A program made the position numbers and the translations under genes. DNA of 62,499 bases from Shewanella sp. (GTDB lineage: Bacteria; Pseudomonadota; Gammaproteobacteria; Enterobacterales; Shewanellaceae): contig NZ_JABSSM010000010.1 in the NCBI RefSeq assembly GCF_013214165.1, forward strand, positions 1 through 62,499. Reading direction: 5' to 3'. The notes beneath the pieces are model-generated. The model worked only from the letters and a program-made list of their open reading frames with translations, was not told the DNA's origin and searched no databases. This document shows positions 1-9,813 of the stretch, in pieces. The number at the start of each line of letters is the position of its first letter. Within the stretch, counting starts at the first letter, position 1.

Positions 1-95
1 TAATTTCAATCGTTTAAAACGATGAAAAAACAAGCTTACTTGTTGCCCTGACTGCGTTTCAGCTTGGTTTAACAAGACTGGGTTGCCGTGTCAGT
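1..95 (-). other. 5' leader of an off-window rRNA operon (partial)
   Basis: This is the DNA downstream of the P1-type promoter at 96-131, read leftward. It begins ACTGACACGG on the minus strand, as in the E. coli rrnB P1 leader. It contains a small hairpin (AACAAG/CTTGTT, 29-44) followed on the minus strand by a T run, and a second near-palindrome (ATCGTTT/AAACGAT) around 9-23. The 16S gene itself is not in the window. That it follows to the left is an inference from the promoter. Confidence 0.6.
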
Positions 96-131
96 GGATG
101 CGCATTATAGGGATGTCAGCCCAGAGCGCAA
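96..131 (-). promoter_or_regulatory. rRNA P1-type (stringent) promoter
   Basis: On the minus strand there is a -35 box TTGCGC (126-131), a 16-base spacer and a perfect -10 box TATAAT (104-109). A GC-rich discriminator GCGCATCC then leads to a start at about 95. A 16-base spacer with a GCGC discriminator is the signature of growth-rate and ppGpp-controlled rRNA P1 promoters, and the start region nearly copies E. coli rrnB P1. The DNA upstream of the -35 box is AT-rich, like an UP element. The promoter fires away from the yrdA gene. Confidence 0.8.
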
Positions 132-251
132 GGGCTAATATTGAGTTAATTCCCTTTTCTTATCCGTTTGAATGTTATTTAGCCTGACCTCCTACTTTTT
201 AAGCATTATAATGCCTGTATTACGCTTCAAACCTATATTTAAGGAGTTTCA

Positions 252-806
252 GTGCCTGTTTCATTAAGAGCCTACAAAGGGGTAAGCCCTCAATTCGATG
301 ATTCTGTATACCTAGATGATGCCTGTGTACTAGTCGGCGACATATTTTTAGATACTGATGCTAGTATTTGGCCTTTAGTAGCCGCGCGCGGTGATGTGAA
401 TCACATGAGAATAGGCAAGAGGACTAATGTACAAGACGGGGCAATTCTTCATGTCACGCGCAAGTCTCCCGCCAATCCTGACGGCCACCCTCTATTAATA
501 GGCGATGACGTCACCATAGGACATAAGGCTATGCTCCATGGTTGCAGCGTTGGCAATCGTATCTTAGTCGGTATGGGAGCCATCATTCTGGACGGTGCCA
601 TATTAGAAGATGATGTGATCTTAGGCGCGGGTTCATTAGTTCCTCCTGGCAAGGTACTAAAGAGTGGCCACTTATATGTAGGTAGCCCGGCAAAACAAGT
701 CCGAGCCCTGACCGAAGCAGAACTGCAATTTCTACCACAGTCAGCCGATAATTATGTTCGACTCAAGAATGAGTATCTAGATGAAGAGATAGTCACTCCA
801 GTCTAG
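252..806 (+). CDS. yrdA: Gamma-class carbonic anhydrase family protein (YrdA-like)
   Basis: This 184-residue protein has a left-handed beta-helix hexapeptide fold. Repeats such as IGDDVTIGHKAMLHGCSVGN (about residues 81-100) carry the HxxxxH-type zinc ligands of the gamma-carbonic anhydrase/YrdA family. Such proteins are cytosolic trimers; the true substrate of YrdA members is uncertain. The start is GTG at 252, chosen because AAGGAG lies at 241-246 and the homologous N-terminus (SLRAYKG) follows directly. It diverges from the rRNA promoter and converges on the yrdB/aroE/hemF genes, as in other gammaproteobacteria where yrdA sits beside yrdB and aroE. Confidence 0.9.
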   Translation: MPVSLRAYKGVSPQFDDSVYLDDACVLVGDIFLDTDASIWPLVAARGDVNHMRIGKRTNVQDGAILHVTRKSPANPDGHPLLIGDDVTIGHKAMLHGCSVGNRILVGMGAIILDGAILEDDVILGAGSLVPPGKVLKSGHLYVGSPAKQVRALTEAELQFLPQSADNYVRLKNEYLDEEIVTPV

Positions 807-863
807 TTAAAGGCAACATGCCCCTCAGTGAGCTAGGCCAAGCCTTTAGCAATAACAAGGCAA

Positions 864-1127
864 TTAGCGCCAACTCACTGCTCCATCCTCATCGAACATC
901 TCCTGTTCGATGAGCTCTTCTATATAGTCTTCGATATCGAAACGGCATGCTTCGAAGGCAGCGAGCACTTCGGCTTCCCCCGTCAACTCCTCACCATGCA
1001 GCTTAGTTAATCTTGATAGACTTATTCGACATTGTATATTAACTCCCTGAACCTGAGCCGGAAAAATAACCTGCTGCTTAGTGTCATCCCAATCTTGTAA
1101 GTCCGGAAATAAAACACTCTGATTCAT
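864..1127 (-). CDS. yrdB: DUF1488 family protein (YrdB-like)
   Basis: This is an 87-residue acidic cytosolic protein of the DUF1488/YrdB family, function unknown. It begins [14 protein letters not shown], contains the family's conserved FPAQVQG and FDIED patches, and ends in an acidic tail. Its start overlaps the aroE stop by four bases (ATGA type), so the two are probably translationally coupled. The aroE-yrdB pairing is the standard neighbourhood and supports the call. Confidence 0.85.
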   Translation of the reverse strand: MNQSVLFPDLQDWDDTKQQVIFPAQVQGVNIQCRISLSRLTKLHGEELTGEAEVLAAFEACRFDIEDYIEELIEQEMFDEDGAVSWR

Positions 1128-1948
1128 TCTGCATCCAACTTTATTCTTAATGCAGCTAAAGCTGTTGTCACCTTGGGCCTAACACCACGCCATAATTCAA
1201 AACTCTTAGCAGCTTGCCCTACTAGCATACCTAAGCCATCGACCACAGCACTCGCTCCCAAGGATGAGGCCCAAGAATTAAACGAAGTCATCTGCTTGCT
1301 GTACATCATGTCGTAGCACCTTGTGTCTGCATCTATGACTGACTCGGGGATCTGTGGAACATCACCGGATAAGCTTGAAGAAGTAGAATTGATGATGATA
1401 TCGAATGAAGCTGTCAGCTCATTAGTCGCTATAGCCCTGATGTTTCCATATTCAGCAAACAGTTCCGCTAGCACTTGCGCTTTCTGATGAGTTCTGTTGT
1501 GGATACAGAGCTCGGCAATCTCGGTATTTAACAGCGGCAAAATGCAGCCCCTTGCCGCTCCACCGGCCCCCAAGAGCAGCACTCGTTTTCCGACTAAGCT
1601 ACCAAAGTTACCTTGCAGATCGGCTACCAGACCTAGACCATCGGTATTGTCACCACGAATATCGCCGTTCTCTAATAAGGTTAAGGTATTAACCGCTCCC
1701 GCCAACTGAGCCAATTCACTCAACTCATCGCATAATTTAAATGCCTGCTCTTTAAAGGGGACGGTAACATTGGCTCCCTTGCCCTTATTGAGCCAAAACG
1801 CCGACAGGCTTTTTTCGAAACCATCGATAGGGGCCAGCAAGGCCTCATACACTAATGCTTGCTCCGTCTCTTCGGCAAATAAACCATGTATAAATGGAGA
1901 TTTACTGTGGGCTATCGGGTTGCCAAAAACGGCATATCTGTCTGTCAT
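1124..1948 (-). CDS. aroE: Shikimate dehydrogenase (NADP+)
   Basis: The 274-residue enzyme reduces 3-dehydroshikimate to shikimate with NADPH in chorismate synthesis. Visible motifs are the shikimate-binding [14 protein letters not shown] near the N-terminus, [11 protein letters not shown] with the catalytic lysine (about residues 60-70), the NADP-binding GAGGAARG (about 127-134) and [16 protein letters not shown] at the C-terminus. Length is normal (E. coli 272). It is read leftward, overlaps yrdB, and is separated from hemF by about 130 bases in which I see no gene. Confidence 0.96.
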   Translation of the reverse strand: MTDRYAVFGNPIAHSKSPFIHGLFAEETEQALVYEALLAPIDGFEKSLSAFWLNKGKGANVTVPFKEQAFKLCDELSELAQLAGAVNTLTLLENGDIRGDNTDGLGLVADLQGNFGSLVGKRVLLLGAGGAARGCILPLLNTEIAELCIHNRTHQKAQVLAELFAEYGNIRAIATNELTASFDIIINSTSSSLSGDVPQIPESVIDADTRCYDMMYSKQMTSFNSWASSLGASAVVDGLGMLVGQAAKSFELWRGVRPKVTTALAALRIKLDAE

Positions 1949-2080
1949 CGTTTATCTCCAGAGTCGAATCCAATCTGATTAAACCATTGGCAAGCAATTT
2001 ATCAGCTATCAATGTATTAGCCGATAATATGCGTAACCAACAAGCTAAATATGGCTCACTGGTTACACCTAGTTAACTAT

Positions 2081-3037
<957 letters not shown>

Positions 3038-3063
3038 TTATGTAGCGCCTTTTATTTAAGTGT

Positions 3064-3621
3064 TTAGCGTAAGACCTTGCCGCTGATGGCGTCGATTATC
3101 GTCGAAGGGCTTGTATCCAAGCCTAATTCTCCAGTGGCTACGCCTGCTATCACACCTTCAAATTGTGCGGTCACTTCATCCAAACTCATTGCTGGTTGTT
3201 GACCGGTAATATTTGCACTGGTAGACACCAGAGGTTTCCCCAAATTGTTGCAGATAGCATGTATTCCAGGATGGGCGGAAACCCTAACCGCCAATGAATT
3301 AAAGCTGCCACAGAGTAGCTTAGAAATATCGGATCTTATAGGCATAATAAAGGTGAAAGGGCCGGGCCATTTAGAAAACACTGACTCAAGCTGTTTTCTC
3401 GTCAACTGAGTGTCATCGAGATAGGGGGCGAGCTGAGAATAATCGCTGGCGACTAAGATCAATCCCTTCTGCCAAGGACGCTGTTTCAATCCGAGTAACT
3501 TCTCTATCGCTACATCATTATCAGGATCACAGCCTAAGCCATACACAGCCTCGGTTGGATAGGCGATCACTCCTCCATTTTCAATCACCTCAGAAATTTC
3601 TGATGGGTCTAAGTGCAACAT
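3064..3621 (-). CDS. tsaC: Threonylcarbamoyl-AMP synthase
   Basis: The 185-residue protein has the YrdC/SUA5 fold and makes threonylcarbamoyl-AMP, the first step of the t6A modification in ANN-decoding tRNAs. Seen: [18 protein letters not shown] near the N-terminus (nucleotide-binding KxR/S/N region), [24 protein letters not shown] and the C-terminal [10 protein letters not shown]. This is the short TsaC form, without the SUA5 domain. It lies between the zinc-finger gene and hemF, the same order as in the smg-dprA-tsaC-aroE region of related genomes. Confidence 0.95.
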   Translation of the reverse strand: MLHLDPSEISEVIENGGVIAYPTEAVYGLGCDPDNDVAIEKLLGLKQRPWQKGLILVASDYSQLAPYLDDTQLTRKQLESVFSKWPGPFTFIMPIRSDISKLLCGSFNSLAVRVSAHPGIHAICNNLGKPLVSTSANITGQQPAMSLDEVTAQFEGVIAGVATGELGLDTSPSTIIDAISGKVLR

Positions 3622-3780
3622 GTATCGTTACCTTCAATCAAATTCAATAATTTAGCCATAAAAGAACTCACCGCCCCATCACTCGATCGGGTGGATTATA
3701 CAGAGATTGTGGAGACGAATATATGAATAGGCATTAAAGCCGATAAAATCCATCATAGTTTCAAAGCGATAAGAAATTAC

Positions 3781-4344
3781 TTAGATTGCTCTCTTATACT
3801 TGCAAGTCTTCTTCGGGCACTCCACACGTGATCCTGCGGCCCCTTTCCTCTCTACCAAGATACCGAAACCACACTCGGGACACGCTTCGGCTACGGGTCG
3901 ATAGTTCACTAAAAACTTACACTTAGGGTAGCCACTGCAGGCATAAAAACTTTTACCAAAGCGACTGGTTCTATGCTCAATTTTCCCCGTTTTACAACTT
4001 GGGCAAGCTATCTGATCTTCTGGCTCTTCCTTATCATGCTTTTCAATATGCTTACAATCAGGGTAATTTGTACAGCCGATAAAAATGCCAAATCGTCCAG
4101 ACTTTACCGCCAGCTCATGACCACACTCGGGGCACTCTGAGCCAGGGATGACTTGAGTATCAATAGACTCATGTTGCACTAACGGCCTGGTGTAATCACA
4201 TACAGGATAACTATTACAGCCAATGAAACCGCCATGTTTACTATGCCGAACCGATAGCTCACTGCCGCACTTAGGGCAGAGCTCATACTCTTTCTCTAAG
4301 GCATGTTCATGGGAACTAAACAATTGATCATCAATTTTAGACAT
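3781..4344 (-). CDS. Topoisomerase-type C4 zinc-finger protein (YrdD-like)
   Basis: The 187-residue protein consists almost only of four CPxCG...C...C zinc ribbons of the DNA topoisomerase I C-terminal type: CPKCGSELSVRHSKHGGFIG, CPECGHELAVKSGRFGIFIG, CPSCKTGKIEHRTSRFGKSF and a last one starting CPECGFGILVERKG. It has no topoisomerase catalytic domain. It probably binds nucleic acid; the exact role is unknown. I use the ATG at 4344; a TTG 13 codons upstream is possible but lacks a ribosome binding site. It lies in the conserved smg-to-tsaC neighbourhood. Confidence 0.88.
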   Translation of the reverse strand: MSKIDDQLFSSHEHALEKEYELCPKCGSELSVRHSKHGGFIGCNSYPVCDYTRPLVQHESIDTQVIPGSECPECGHELAVKSGRFGIFIGCTNYPDCKHIEKHDKEEPEDQIACPSCKTGKIEHRTSRFGKSFYACSGYPKCKFLVNYRPVAEACPECGFGILVERKGAAGSRVECPKKTCKYKRAI

Positions 4345-4470
4345 GGAATTCTCGGTAAAATCGGCTATCAGCCATTTTACCAAGCAAAGCCAATACAGGG
4401 AAATGTCTTAGAAGATTAAATAGCACTAGGTTTATATAAACAATGTAAGTATATTGTATGCAAAAATGGA

Positions 4471-5061
4471 ATGAGTCTTATGTTGCGCAAGTCAGTTTTG
4501 GCTCTTGCGATAGCTCAGCCTACTCTTGTAGGGCTAACGGCCTGCAGTACCTCAGCTCAAATCATCACCGACACGAGACTGTTACAAAAAATTACTCAAG
4601 CCTCAGACGAAAGTCTATTCGATGCCAGTAGCCCATTGCTTACTCAAGGTGCCTTCGAGCAAGCTGCAGCCAGATTATATACCACAGCCAGTTTATCTGA
4701 AGCCAATAGCTTACTCTACTATTTAAGAGCTTTTAGCTACTTCGGCCCAGTAGATGAATTAGATGACTATAGCTTTGCCTTGCTAACATCTGGATTAAGC
4801 AATTTAGCCTCTACTGAGGTTTTCGTTGCATCAGCCAGACTGCAAGAGCAGTTTGCCGTCACGCTATATCGCTACTACGCCAACAACGAGCAAGCGAGTG
4901 CACTAGCAAGATTGAGCCCCCTTCTCGATAATCAATTCATCCAACTCGCTAAGAGTGCCAGTGATGCAGAACATGATTACGCCCTATGGGAGACGCTTAG
5001 AGCTTACGGCTTGCTGCTCAATGTCGCGAGGAAGGATAGTGATGGTGAGTCAATATCTTAA
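4471..5061 (+). CDS. Short lipoprotein resembling the N-terminus of M9-type collagenases (probably truncated)
   Basis: The 196-residue protein has a lipoprotein signal ending LTAC (Cys25), so the mature form should be membrane anchored. The rest is helical, with a LLYYLRAFSYFG stretch (about residues 90-101) and LQEQFAVTLYRYYANNEQA. This recalls the N-terminal helical domain of secreted M9 collagenases, but no HExxH catalytic domain follows. It may be the remnant of a much longer protease cut off near residue 190, or a free-standing lipoprotein. It ends overlapping the next small gene by 20 bases in another frame. The M9 resemblance is from memory and not secure. Confidence 0.55.
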   Translation: MSLMLRKSVLALAIAQPTLVGLTACSTSAQIITDTRLLQKITQASDESLFDASSPLLTQGAFEQAAARLYTTASLSEANSLLYYLRAFSYFGPVDELDDYSFALLTSGLSNLASTEVFVASARLQEQFAVTLYRYYANNEQASALARLSPLLDNQFIQLAKSASDAEHDYALWETLRAYGLLLNVARKDSDGESIS

Positions 5062-5272
5062 GACAGACTACTTCGAGGGTTATGATGAATTACTTGCAAA
5101 ACTGACTCGGCATCAAGACGAATTCAGCCGCTGGCTAGCGGATCGAGCCGAGCAGTATGATGATAGCGAAGATCACGCTAAGCCTAGACTGCACAAACAG
5201 AACCGCTACAGCTATCGTGATTACTTAGCCCCGGCACACCTGATAAAGGATGATGCTCACAGGCATTATTAA
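5042..5272 (+). CDS. Small hypothetical protein, 76 residues
   Basis: This small hydrophilic protein is rich in Asp, Tyr and His (FEGYDELLAKLTRHQDEF; ends DDAHRHY). I do not recognise the family. The ATG at 5042 is preceded by AGGAAGGA at good spacing, so it is probably a real gene translated by coupling to the lipoprotein frame it overlaps. Alternatively it is the 3' end of a longer gene fused by the deletion that shortened the upstream frame. A strong terminator follows its stop directly. Confidence 0.55.
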   Translation: MVSQYLKTDYFEGYDELLAKLTRHQDEFSRWLADRAEQYDDSEDHAKPRLHKQNRYSYRDYLAPAHLIKDDAHRHY

Positions 5273-5274
5273 TC

Positions 5275-5302
5275 AAAAAAGGAGGCTAGGCCTCCTTTTT
5301 TA
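5275..5302. terminator. Bidirectional intrinsic terminator
   Basis: The stem GGAGGC/GCCTCC around a short TAG loop is flanked by an A run on the left and a T run on the right. It serves the rightward small gene ending at 5272 and the leftward smg gene ending at 5339. Confidence 0.85.
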
Positions 5303-5338
5303 TCACATGAAATAAACAGATAATTAGTGCTGATATAA

Positions 5339-5812
5339 CTAGGAATGCAATCGACCGTCAGGCTGCTCGAAGATAAGATCTTCCATTTTTTCATAAGCTG
5401 ACTCATTACCTGGCGCATTAAATAACACCATAAGCACGACCCACTTAAGATCTTCCAATATTAACATCGGCTCATCGAGTTCCATGACACGGTCTATGAC
5501 CATCTCACGGGTTATAACGCTTAGCACTTTTATCTGCTCTAAAAATAACAGAAAACCTCTACACTCGACATCTAGCTTATCCATCTCATTCTGAGTATAA
5601 ATTCTGAATGAATGTTGAGCATGATCACACAGGTAAGGCGTATCCCCTTCCTGTAACTCGGCTAAATGTTCAAGCCAAGAGATGGCTTTAACTATATCGG
5701 ACTGATGAAAACCAGCACGGGTGAGCTCTTGGGTAAGCTCATCTTCATCCACTAAAAACTCTACTTCACTGTGAACATAGTTTTCAAATAGATACATGAG
5801 GATATCAAACAT
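5339..5812 (-). CDS. smg: Smg family protein (DUF494)
   Basis: The 157-residue cytosolic protein of the Smg/DUF494 family begins [19 protein letters not shown], contains [14 protein letters not shown] and ends with [20 protein letters not shown]. Its function is unsettled; it is encoded beside dprA across gammaproteobacteria. The start at 5812 is chosen over an upstream frame extension because GAGGAG lies six bases before it and the length equals the family norm. It follows dprA by two bases, so the pair is one transcription unit. Confidence 0.93.
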   Translation of the reverse strand: MFDILMYLFENYVHSEVEFLVDEDELTQELTRAGFHQSDIVKAISWLEHLAELQEGDTPYLCDHAQHSFRIYTQNEMDKLDVECRGFLLFLEQIKVLSVITREMVIDRVMELDEPMLILEDLKWVVLMVLFNAPGNESAYEKMEDLIFEQPDGRLHS

Positions 5813-5814
5813 GG

Positions 5815-6918
5815 CTAGCTCCTCTTTAGTCTTATATAACCACCGGGTACTACAGCGACCCAACCTTGTAATTCAAGTTCAAGCATTTGCTCTAATACTA
5901 AATCTATGGCCTTTCCACTATGCTCAACCACATCATCTATTGTTGTGGTCTCATATCCTACACTAGCTAACAGTGAGGCAAATGGCAAATTAATGGCCTT
6001 AACCCCCTCTATATGGTGACGCCTTCTCAGTTCTTCAAGGTGAAAATCCGATAAAGCGCTAACTTCTTCGATTATATCGGCCGCATTCTCTACCAGCTTT
6101 GCCCCATCTTTGAGAAGGTCATGGCAACCTTGACTCTGACCAGCCAGAATATTACCAGGAACCGCGAACACCTCACGGCCTTGCTCCAATGCCTGTTTGG
6201 CGGTAATGAGTGAACCGCTTTTTCTACAGGCTTCTACCACTAGGGTACCTAAAGATAGACCGCTGATTATCCTATTACGTTTCGGAAAATTACCGGCGAA
6301 AGGTTTAGTACCAGGCCAAAACTCACTGACTATGGCTCCATGGTGCTGAATTTTTTCATAGATTGCCCTGTGTCTGCGAGGATAGATAACATCGGTTCCC
6401 GTCCCCAAAACTGCCAAAGTTCTGCCATCATTATCGATACATGCTTGATGAGCCGAGCCATCGATGCCTACAGCCATACCACTCACAACAGCAAAACCTA
6501 AACCTGTGATCTCAGCAGCCAACCGATAGGCTATCTGCAGTCCTGTTTGTGATGCGGCCCTGCTACCAACAATCGCAATACTTGGAAACTTCAACGCATG
6601 CAGCTCTCCTTTGACGAATATGATCGTTGGCGGATCGATTATCTGCTTGAGCAGATAAGGGTAGTCGGGATCGTCTAAGGTCAATATATAATGATTATCC
6701 GCAGCTTGTTGCCACGACAAGGCAGACTCGACACGAGAAAAGTCGGGAGTGAGTGAACGCTTGAGTAAACTCTCAGGTAGCGGCAGAGCATCGGGTTCAT
6801 GCTCTAACACCTGTCTGAGTTCCTCTACATCCATGTAGTTGAGCAGTTGTTGGGTCCGGGCGGGTCCTAGGCCGGATACAGCACTAACAACCAGCCAGTC
6901 GACCAGTTTATCGGTAAT
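5815..6918 (-). CDS. dprA: DNA processing protein DprA, apparently with an ATT start
   Basis: DprA binds ssDNA and loads RecA during natural transformation. The Rossmann core is clear: [55 protein letters not shown] and [14 protein letters not shown]. The C-terminal winged-helix-like domain ends [14 protein letters not shown]. The first in-frame ATG (6834) has no ribosome binding site and would cut off part of the N-terminal helical domain. The same frame runs upstream to a TGA at 6928-6930 and encodes [19 protein letters not shown], a normal DprA N-terminus. The only plausible initiator there is ATT at 6918, preceded by GAGGTG. A one-base error in the A6 run, giving a GTG start, is the alternative. 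Length is 367 residues. Confidence 0.9.
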   Translation of the reverse strand: MTDKLVDWLVVSAVSGLGPARTQQLLNYMDVEELRQVLEHEPDALPLPESLLKRSLTPDFSRVESALSWQQAADNHYILTLDDPDYPYLLKQIIDPPTIIFVKGELHALKFPSIAIVGSRAASQTGLQIAYRLAAEITGLGFAVVSGMAVGIDGSAHQACIDNDGRTLAVLGTGTDVIYPRRHRAIYEKIQHHGAIVSEFWPGTKPFAGNFPKRNRIISGLSLGTLVVEACRKSGSLITAKQALEQGREVFAVPGNILAGQSQGCHDLLKDGAKLVENAADIIEEVSALSDFHLEELRRRHHIEGVKAINLPFASLLASVGYETTTIDDVVEHSGKAIDLVLEQMLELELQGWVAVVPGGYIRLKRS

Positions 6919-7051
6919 TTTTTCACCTCACTCGCTATATTGCATAATAAGAATAGAACTCGATAGCAACGATATAAATGAAACTTATCTGTGTTCCCTC
7001 AACTGCCAATCAGTTTATTTGTCCAGTTCTAATGCTTCATTCGCTGACTCT

Positions 7052-8140
7052 TTACTCACCGATAAGGAGCGCATCTGGGGTTACTAGCTTATCTTCTACT
7101 CTAACTGGCTTCTCGTTAACCATGATGAGTCCCATGCTGGTCTTGTCGAACACCTTGAACACCATCAAGTTGCCTCGATAGATATCCGGCATCTTGATAG
7201 CGTTAGCGGCAGACACACTCGACAACAGAGTCTCGTATGCACTTCGCTCTGTCGGTATTACGGGCTGACCATCACCATTAATCACGATATCTAAGCCATC
7301 TCTATAGATAGAGAAGACATGACCGGACTCGACACCATCCTCGCTGCCTTTATCTATATAAACAACATCGAGTTTCCCCATCTCACGCAGATGTTTCTCA
7401 GAGGCTAGCACAGATGCTGGAGATGAAAGCTCGGCAGCTCTAGGCATAAAATAAGCGGACATTAATGAATCGTCTTCGATTGGCATCACTCGGTTACCCG
7501 CGACTGTCTCACGAAAATTACTCAGTAATTTAATTTTAGAGACAGAACCGGACTCGATGACACGACCACTGGCGGTTAATATCGCCTCGACGCCAAGATC
7601 GTCTCCGTCCTTGCTGACAAAATCACGACCTTGCTTATAGACACCAAATTTATCACCTAAGGTAAGTTCGGCTTGAATATAAATCACATCGCCAACGATA
7701 TGATGTCTGGATTCACTCTCACCGCCTAACACCATAGGCAGAGTTCCGAACCAGTCACTGTCTACTACCCGGTTCTGAACTAGATATGGTCTGATTAACG
7801 CAAGATCGATGGCTGGGATTGCTCCATCTTTAGCCATTATTCTGCCTTGAGGAGACTTACGAATATGCGGTTTAACGACCAATTTAGGTTCACCGTCGAT
7901 AAAGACTAGAGTCAGCCTGTCACCAGGATAGATGAGATGGGGATTAGCGATTTGAGGGTTGGTCCCCCAAAGATTAGGCCAGCGCCAAGGATTTTTTAGG
8001 AAATATGCAGAGATATCCCAAAGGGTATCTCCCTTCTCCACCACATAGGAGTCCGGGTGCCCTGATTTCAATGTCAGGGTATCGGCGAACACAAAAGAGC
8101 AATTTAATAAAATTAAACCGAGTAAAATTAATCGTTTCAT
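7052..8140 (-). CDS. Secreted LysM-domain protein
   Basis: The 362-residue protein has a Sec signal (KRLILLGLILLNCSFVFA) and then a LysM peptidoglycan-binding domain (VVEKGDTLWDISAYFLKNPW to PGDRLTLV, about residues 30-80). The remainder is beta-rich with no motif I recognise. LysM proteins beside dprA and def are standard in Shewanella, Vibrio and Pseudomonas. It probably acts in the periplasm on or near the cell wall. The start at 8140 is chosen for the signal peptide; an in-frame start four codons upstream is possible. It diverges from def across about 190 bases, and about 130 bases separate it from dprA. Confidence 0.88.
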   Translation of the reverse strand: MKRLILLGLILLNCSFVFADTLTLKSGHPDSYVVEKGDTLWDISAYFLKNPWRWPNLWGTNPQIANPHLIYPGDRLTLVFIDGEPKLVVKPHIRKSPQGRIMAKDGAIPAIDLALIRPYLVQNRVVDSDWFGTLPMVLGGESESRHHIVGDVIYIQAELTLGDKFGVYKQGRDFVSKDGDDLGVEAILTASGRVIESGSVSKIKLLSNFRETVAGNRVMPIEDDSLMSAYFMPRAAELSSPASVLASEKHLREMGKLDVVYIDKGSEDGVESGHVFSIYRDGLDIVINGDGQPVIPTERSAYETLLSSVSAANAIKMPDIYRGNLMVFKVFDKTSMGLIMVNEKPVRVEDKLVTPDALLIGE

Positions 8141-8333
8141 CGGGGTTCCCACACTTTTTGTTCTCTATATAACACGCTCTCCCTTGCAGGAAGCACTCGA
8201 AAGATAAAACTAGTTTGGTGATATAGAGAGCTTTTGCTGTTATTGATTGCCACTAAGGATTAAAATTGACCCATTAGCTAAAGTCAGTATAACCAACTGA
8301 TAATGATTTGACAGACTTGTTAAGAGTTTAAGT

Positions 8334-8846
8334 ATGAGTTTACTAAAAGTTTTACGTTTTCCCGATGAAAGATTACGCACGTTTGCCAAGCCTGTTACAG
8401 AGTTTAACACTGGCCTGCAAACTCAAATCGATAATATGTTTGAAACCATGTACGAAGAGAAGGGGATTGGCCTAGCCGCAACCCAGGTCGATTACCATAG
8501 GCAATTGATTATCATGGATCTTCAAGATGAAGTAGAGAGACCAAAGGTCTTCATTAATATGGAAATTGTAGCCAGCAGTGGCCACTTTTCCAACGAAGAA
8601 GGCTGTCTGTCTGTACCTGGGATCTATGCCGACATTGAGCGTGCCGAGCATGTCACCATCAAGGCTCTGGATCGAGATGGTAATGAGTTCACTCTCGATG
8701 CCGATGGCTTATTCGCCATCTGTCTACAGCACGAACTAGACCACCTCAAAGGCAAGTTATTTGTCGATTACCTGTCGCCCCTAAAGCGTCAGCGCATCAA
8801 GCAAAAGCTGGAAAAAGCCGCACGACTAGAAGCAAAACAGGGATAG
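8334..8846 (+). CDS. def: Peptide deformylase
   Basis: It removes the formyl group from the initiator methionine of new proteins, in the cytosol at the ribosome. All three metal-site motifs are present: GIGLAATQ (residues 44-51), EGCLSVP (89-95, Cys ligand) and QHELDH (132-137, two His ligands and catalytic Glu). At 170 residues it matches E. coli. It heads the def-fmt-rsmB-trkA run, with fmt starting seven bases after its stop. Confidence 0.97.
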   Translation: MSLLKVLRFPDERLRTFAKPVTEFNTGLQTQIDNMFETMYEEKGIGLAATQVDYHRQLIIMDLQDEVERPKVFINMEIVASSGHFSNEEGCLSVPGIYADIERAEHVTIKALDRDGNEFTLDADGLFAICLQHELDHLKGKLFVDYLSPLKRQRIKQKLEKAARLEAKQG

Positions 8847-8853
8847 CCTAATC

Positions 8854-9813
8854 TTGAAACCATTAAATATCGTTTTTGCCGGTACTCCGGACTTCGCCGC
8901 TCGCCACCTGCAAGCCCTGATAGACTCTGAACATAATGTTATTGGTGTCTATTCTCAGCCAGATCGCCCCGCAGGAAGAGGCAAAAAATTACAGGCTAGT
9001 CCGGTAAAAGTCTTAGCGCTAGAGCATAACATTCCTGTTTACCAACCCAAGTCCTTACGTGATGAAGCGGCCCAGCAGGAATTAAGCGGCTTAAATGCCG
9101 ACCTTATGGTGGTCGTCGCCTATGGTTTAATCTTGCCACAAGTGGTGTTGGATACCCCAAGACTAGGCTGTATCAATGTCCACGGTTCAATCCTTCCCCG
9201 CTGGCGCGGCGCTGCGCCGATACAAAGAGCACTCTGGGCCGGTGATAAAGAGACAGGTATCACCATAATGCAGATGGACCTAGGTCTGGATACCGGTGAT
9301 ATGCTTCTCAAGACTAAGCTGACTATCGAAGATGATGACACCTCAGGGAGCCTCTATGACAAGTTGGCACTACAAGGACCAGATGCACTTATTCAAGCAT
9401 TAACCGGTCTGGCGAAGGGTGAACTCGAGGCCGAGAAGCAAGATGAAACTCTGGCGAACTACGCCCACAAGCTGAGTAAAGAAGAAGCCGAGCTCGATTG
9501 GAATAAATCGGCACTGCAGCTTTGGCGCGAAATACGCGCCTTTAATCCTTGGCCTATCAGCCACTTCAGTCACAACGATGCCAGTATCAAGGTCAGACAG
9601 GCTAAGGTGAGTGGATCTATTAGCGATGCACCGGCAGGCACCATCATCTCAGCCGACAAGAGCGGCATAGAGATAGCGACAGGTGAAGGGGTGCTGAGTC
9701 TGCAGAACATGCAGTTACCGGGTAAGAAGCCACTGAGTGTCGGCGACATACTAAATTCTCGCGGTGATTGGTTTACTCCAGGCACACGCTTAAAAAACAA
9801 AGAGGCTAGCTAA
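8854..9813 (+). CDS. fmt: Methionyl-tRNA formyltransferase
   Basis: It formylates initiator Met-tRNA using 10-formyl-THF. Seen: [15 protein letters not shown] at the N-terminus, the catalytic [18 protein letters not shown] (about residues 110-127), GLDTGDM and a C-terminal OB-like domain. At 319 residues it has normal length. The start is TTG at 8854; no ATG or GTG is closer to the conserved N-terminus, and AGGGA lies upstream inside the end of def. Its TAA overlaps the rsmB ATG (TAATG), so the two are coupled. Confidence 0.96.
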   Translation: MKPLNIVFAGTPDFAARHLQALIDSEHNVIGVYSQPDRPAGRGKKLQASPVKVLALEHNIPVYQPKSLRDEAAQQELSGLNADLMVVVAYGLILPQVVLDTPRLGCINVHGSILPRWRGAAPIQRALWAGDKETGITIMQMDLGLDTGDMLLKTKLTIEDDDTSGSLYDKLALQGPDALIQALTGLAKGELEAEKQDETLANYAHKLSKEEAELDWNKSALQLWREIRAFNPWPISHFSHNDASIKVRQAKVSGSISDAPAGTIISADKSGIEIATGEGVLSLQNMQLPGKKPLSVGDILNSRGDWFTPGTRLKNKEAS

